DNA of 43,913 nt from Desulfobacterales bacterium (GTDB lineage: Bacteria; Desulfobacterota; Desulfobacteria; Desulfobacterales; JAAELO01), in NCBI GenBank assembly GCA_024226555.1, contig JAAELO010000352.1, forward strand, positions 1 through 43,913, in the 5' to 3' direction. The notes beneath the pieces are model-generated. The model was not told the origin of the DNA and ran no database searches. It worked only from the letters and a program-made list of their open reading frames with translations. The position numbers were made by a program, and so were the translations under genes. How positions within the stretch are numbered: position 1 is the stretch's first letter; every line of letters begins with the position of its first letter. Positions 40,714-43,913 of this stretch are shown piece by piece.

Positions 40714-40923
40714 CACAGTAATTGTAATACCTTTACCCAAATTACTATCAATTGACGCCCTTGATTCATCTGCAATGCTAAGACAAGATCTTTCATTTAG
40801 TTTGAACTCCACAAACCATTCCTTAGAAGTATTTATCTTAAGGCCAAGCTTTGTTTGGTAAAAGGAAACCATCGCTTTCCATTTTCTACAATATAAAATC
40901 GTGTTGGAAGTTTTAATTTCCAT
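40702..40923 (-). pseudogene. Truncated VOC (glyoxalase-like) protein
   Basis: 73 residues: MEIKTSNTILYCRKWKAMVSFYQTKLGLKINTSKEWFVEFKLNERSCLSIADE..., the first half of a ~120-residue VOC/glyoxalase domain. The frame stops in a MITE remnant (GITITVGNL-stop). The metal-site residues of the second half are missing, so it is probably inactive. ATG 40923 is preceded by AAGGAA. It lies behind the dipeptidase gene and may have formed an operon with it. Confidence 0.78.
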
Positions 40924-40963
40924 TCTTTTTTCCTTTACTTCTTTATCTGATAACACGAACAAT

Positions 40964-42160
40964 TTATTTATCAGGCAGGTTATTCATTAAAAAATTTACA
41001 GAGTTCAGACCCATCACTTTTGATATATCAGTTTTGCTCAAACCTGCCTTTATCAACTCCTGGGTAATTACTGCAATCTCTGAGGTATCAAAAGATGTTT
41101 TCACAGATCCATCAAAGTCAGAGCCAAGCGCTACATGATCCACACCCACGAGATTTATTGCATATTGTATTGATGCTGCAATATTTTTAGGAGATGTGTT
41201 TCCGATAGCTCCCCGCCAGTAACCAATCCCAATTAATCCACCTTTTTTAGCGATCTCTTTCATAAGATCATCGGAAATATTTCTGGGACCTTTATACTTC
41301 CCATACATCCCGGTATGGGAAATAACCACAGGTTTTGTACTTAACTTCAAAACATCTTTAACCACACCAGGAGAAGAGTGAGCAAGGTCAATTATAATCG
41401 ACAACTCATTTAACCTGCGAACAGTTTTACGACCAAAACCGGTTAAACCTCCGCGGGAAACACCATGAAGTGACCCTCCAATTTTATTATCAAAAAAATG
41501 AAGTAAACCCATCATTCTGTATCCGGCATCATACAGAAGCTTTATATTTTCAATTTTACCATCAAGTGCGTGAAGCCCTTCAATCCCCAACATTCCAATA
41601 ACAAACCCGTCTTTACCCTCTTTTTTCAGGGCCTTTCTTTTTGACAATCTACTTTTAAGCTCCTCTTTACTCTTTACCACAAATAATTTCTGAGGTTCTT
41701 CTTCAGCAAATTTGTGAAGCTTTTCTGCCTGATAAAGAGCACGCTCTGTCAGGCTGTTCCAGGTGGAAACAGGCCAGAGTTGAACCACTGAAAGTAAAGT
41801 TATATTATCAAAACCATCTGTATTTCTTTTATAATTCTGGCTCTTGGGAGATTTAGTAACCACTGTAAACATTTGGATAGCAATATTTCCTTCCAAAAGC
41901 CTTGGAATATCCACATGACCATAATTACTTCTTTTGGTTAAATCCCGGGCCCAAAGAAGAGAATCACTATGCCAGTCTGCAATTATTAAATTATCATGAA
42001 TGACTTTGGTTTTTGGAGAGATCATATAAGGTTTATGCTCTACTATCTCATTCTCTGATTTTTCAACCATTGGTTGAATTTTAAATATCAGTAAACAATA
42101 GATAGCAACAATTAGAGTCGTAACAAATAATGTAACAGGCAAGATGACTTGTTTTATCAT
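40964..42160 (-). CDS. Membrane dipeptidase (peptidase M19 family)
   Basis: 398 residues anchored by an N-terminal membrane segment (5-27). M19 hallmarks: DWHSD (H64, D66) as the first metal ligands, the block GIEGLHALDG, IIDLAHSSPG, VISHTGMYGKYKGPRNISDDLMKEIAKKGG and VALGSDFDG. These enzymes hydrolyse dipeptides, including D-amino acid ones, with two zinc ions. The catalytic domain would be outside the inner membrane. SD AAAGGAA. A MITE lies directly upstream at 42175. Confidence 0.9.
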   Translation of the reverse strand: MIKQVILPVTLFVTTLIVAIYCLLIFKIQPMVEKSENEIVEHKPYMISPKTKVIHDNLIIADWHSDSLLWARDLTKRSNYGHVDIPRLLEGNIAIQMFTVVTKSPKSQNYKRNTDGFDNITLLSVVQLWPVSTWNSLTERALYQAEKLHKFAEEEPQKLFVVKSKEELKSRLSKRKALKKEGKDGFVIGMLGIEGLHALDGKIENIKLLYDAGYRMMGLLHFFDNKIGGSLHGVSRGGLTGFGRKTVRRLNELSIIIDLAHSSPGVVKDVLKLSTKPVVISHTGMYGKYKGPRNISDDLMKEIAKKGGLIGIGYWRGAIGNTSPKNIAASIQYAINLVGVDHVALGSDFDGSVKTSFDTSEIAVITQELIKAGLSKTDISKVMGLNSVNFLMNNLPDK

Positions 42161-42174
42161 TTTTTTCCTTTATC

Positions 42175-42336
42175 GGGAATCTCTAATAACTGATCTTTTA
42201 GCTAAATACTGCGTTTTTTCCAAAAAGAACTGTAATAAAACCGGTTCGTTATTTTTTATCAAACAGAGATTTTATAAAACTAAAAGCTTTTATAAACGTT
42301 GAATTTCATCCAAAATTCTAATTATTAGAGGTTCCC
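42175..42336. mobile_element. MITE variant with one 30-bp insertion, upstream of dipeptidase gene
   Basis: 162 bp, GGGAATCTCTAATAACTG to TTATTAGAGGTTCCC, with TATC on both sides (42171-42174 and 42337-42340). It shares the internal insertion AGATTTTATAAAACTAAAAG then CTTTTATAAACG with the copy at 37284. It lies 14 bases upstream of the dipeptidase start, so it covers that gene's promoter region. Confidence 0.87.
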
Positions 42337-42718
42337 TATCATTAATTCTTATTTACTTTCAATGTATATCAAGACATTTTCATATAGTTTTTGCAACTTT
42401 TTAAAATTCCAATTTTGTATAAGTGGATTGATAAATCGTTAATTTTTTACAATGATTGTAGGTCAGGTAGAGCTCTGCGAAACCTGACAATATCTTTTTT
42501 TTTAAATCTGAAACTTTATCTGGAATTAATTGATTAAGCCTCTGGCAGCAAACTTTTTGAAAAAAGTTTGATCAAAAATTTATGGTTATGAAGAATATTA
42601 ATACCTGTAAAAGGGCAAATGAAGACACTAATCTATTACAAAGGATTGTTGACAAAAATATTTTTTTTGTAATAGATTGAACCATTGAACAAATCATTTA
42701 AATGTTCAGGAGTGTCAG
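42337..42718. other. Gap with hairpin and TetR promoter
   Basis: Contains another hairpin-family copy at about 42534-42570 (CCTCTGGCAGC then CAAACTTTTT...AAAAAGTTTG) and the control region of the TetR gene. No gene is seen. Confidence 0.5.
42630..42678 (+). promoter_or_regulatory. TetR gene promoter flanked by a perfect inverted repeat
   Basis: AATCTATTACAAA (42630-42642) and TTTGTAATAGATT (42666-42678) are perfect 13-bp complements. A -35-like TTGACA lies at 42649-42654 inside them, and the right arm holds TAATAG, a possible -10 at a short spacing of 15-16. A dimeric repressor on the arms would block this promoter, as expected for TetR autoregulation. Confidence 0.55.
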
Positions 42719-43303
42719 ATGGATGAAAATAATGAAAAATATCAGCAGATGTTATCAACCTCTTTAGAGTTGTTTGCCAAATTTGGCTACAAGAAAACAA
42801 CTGTTGAAGATGTTGCAACCTCTATAAATATGACAAAAGGCAATCTCTATTTTTATGTGAAAAATAAGAAAGACCTCTACGAAAAAACCATAGATTTTGC
42901 TTTAAATCAATGGAAGGATTTTGTAAACGATGCCGTAAATAAAGAGAAGGATGTTGTTTCAAAATTTCGTATACTGGCTCAAAAATCAATAGAATATATA
43001 GAAAACAACAGAACAGTTCAGACAATTCTAATAAACGATCCTTCCATATTTACACTCTCATCAACTGAAGATCGCTTTTATAATACAAATGTCAGCGCAA
43101 TGAATATCATAAAAAAGATTCTTGAACAGGGAATAGAGGAGAAGATGTTTTTCCCTGTAGATGTAGAACATATTACAGAGTATCTCTTTTCAGTTTATAT
43201 AATGTTCCTGATAAAAAGTTATGTGAAATCTGATAACAGTTCCCTTAAAAAAATGTTTTCTGAAGGGCTGGAACTCACCATAAGAGGTCTTTTATTGAAG
43301 TAA
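42719..43303 (+). CDS. TetR-family transcriptional regulator
   Basis: 194 residues, the normal size. The N-terminal helix-turn-helix is clear (LELFAKFGYKKTTVEDVATSINMTKGNLYFYVKNKKDLYEKTIDFAL). The C-terminal ligand domain has no motif that names an inducer. The gene lies 40 bases before a membrane-protein gene that it likely controls together with itself. SD AGGAG. Confidence 0.9.
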   Translation: MDENNEKYQQMLSTSLELFAKFGYKKTTVEDVATSINMTKGNLYFYVKNKKDLYEKTIDFALNQWKDFVNDAVNKEKDVVSKFRILAQKSIEYIENNRTVQTILINDPSIFTLSSTEDRFYNTNVSAMNIIKKILEQGIEEKMFFPVDVEHITEYLFSVYIMFLIKSYVKSDNSSLKKMFSEGLELTIRGLLLK

Positions 43304-43343
43304 TAACTCAAAGTTAAAACACTCAAATAAAAGGAATAGTGTC

Positions 43344-43913
43344 ATGACAGAATCTACTATTAAGGCCCTAAATGGCCTCAGAGATCTTTCCATGTTAAAA
43401 TGGTACGTAATTCCACTTTTGGCGATAGTTTTTTACATCTATACAAAAGAGATTAAGGAAGCAAAGAAAAGTGGAAACTGGAATGCTGTTCTCGCAGGGC
43501 TAACAATTTTCGGGATCGATTTTTTCAATGAAACCTGGAATGGGTGGGTAATGGTTTTAAGTGAACGATCGGCTTTCTGGACTGCACCCGGAGATACAGC
43601 CCTTAGAACAATGATTGGGTGGAATATTGAAATTATGTTTATGTTCAGTATTATAGGAATTATTTTTTATAATACATTAACAGAAGATAAAGATATTAAA
43701 ATTCTGGGATTACCCGAGAAATGGTTCTGGGCAATTGGTTATTCTGCATTTTGTGTATTTGTAGAGTGTTTCTTAAATATAGGGAACCATCTTATCTGGG
43801 AATACTCGTTCTGGAAACTCTCCTTTGGTGGTGTCTGGCTAATATTTCTTATTGGATATTTCCATTTTTTCTGTGGAGCAATATTTGTTATTACCCGGAA
43901 AGAATTAAAAACC
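43344..43913 (+). CDS. Polytopic membrane protein, 3' end beyond the window
   Basis: 190 residues are visible, all in one open frame: MTESTIKALNGLRDLSMLKWYVIPLLAIVFYIYTKEIKEAKKSGNW..., with about five membrane segments. The second opens with AGLTIFGIDFFNETWNGWVMVL and a later one has CVFVECFLNIGNHLIWEY. No family is recognised. It follows the TetR gene and shares its strand, so it may be the regulated transporter or carrier. SD AAGGA. Confidence 0.7.
   Translation, partial: MTESTIKALNGLRDLSMLKWYVIPLLAIVFYIYTKEIKEAKKSGNWNAVLAGLTIFGIDFFNETWNGWVMVLSERSAFWTAPGDTALRTMIGWNIEIMFMFSIIGIIFYNTLTEDKDIKILGLPEKWFWAIGYSAFCVFVECFLNIGNHLIWEYSFWKLSFGGVWLIFLIGYFHFFCGAIFVITRKELKT

Overview
The window is an AT-rich stretch of chromosome from an anaerobic or facultatively anaerobic Gram-negative bacterium. 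A multiheme Nap-type respiratory operon, an NtrC-type sigma-54 regulator, FmdE and MoeA-like proteins, hybrid histidine kinases and periplasmic binding proteins together suggest Desulfobacterota (former Deltaproteobacteria). That placement is inference from gene content; there is no rRNA or marker gene here.

Layout. (1) 1-207: 3' end of a TonB-like gene. (2) 624-5502, minus strand: a probable metal-handling operon of HMA-domain protein, DUF2318 Fe-S protein, small membrane protein, MacB/FtsX-type permease, LolD-type ATPase and NapH-like polyferredoxin. Diverging from it (5721-8591) are a membrane histidine kinase, an NtrC-family regulator and a lipoprotein; a second lipoprotein gene is broken by a small transposable element. 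A strong sigma-54 promoter on the minus strand and a palindromic site behind it suggest the two-component system controls the metal operon. (3) 9289-17701, plus strand: carboxymuconolactone-decarboxylase-like protein, FmdE-like protein, NapD, NapA, two tetraheme cytochromes, a Tat-exported ferredoxin, an NrfD-type membrane subunit and a MoeA-like protein. This reads as a periplasmic nitrate reductase (or a close relative) fed by an NrfC/NrfD-type quinol module instead of NapC or NapGH. (4) 17702-20175: repeat-rich island with a REP-associated tyrosine transposase between inverted hairpins, plus a small membrane protein. (5) 20176-29180: signalling cassette with two tandem family-5 solute-binding proteins and no permease, a 1252-residue hybrid kinase, a REC-GGDEF protein and a REC-kinase. 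(6) 29401-38327: a frameshifted binding protein, an XRE regulator divergent from a 4-hydroxybutyryl-CoA dehydratase-like enzyme, hypothetical proteins, a GlxA/AraC regulator, a chemotaxis receptor and another binding protein. (7) 38573-43913: a decayed membrane-protein gene, a beta-helix protein, a truncated VOC protein, an M19 dipeptidase, a TetR regulator with a likely autoregulatory operator, and the 5' part of a membrane protein.

The most striking pattern is a dispersed ~130-bp imperfect palindrome with ends like GGGAACCTCTAATAATTAG...TTATTAGAGGTTCCC, present in about 19 complete, shortened or fragmentary copies. Most complete copies have 4-bp flanking duplications, one is nested in another, and several have broken or re-terminated genes. 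No transposase for it lies in the window. A second family of short hairpins (core like AAACTTTTGAAAAGTTT) recurs in the intergenic gaps.
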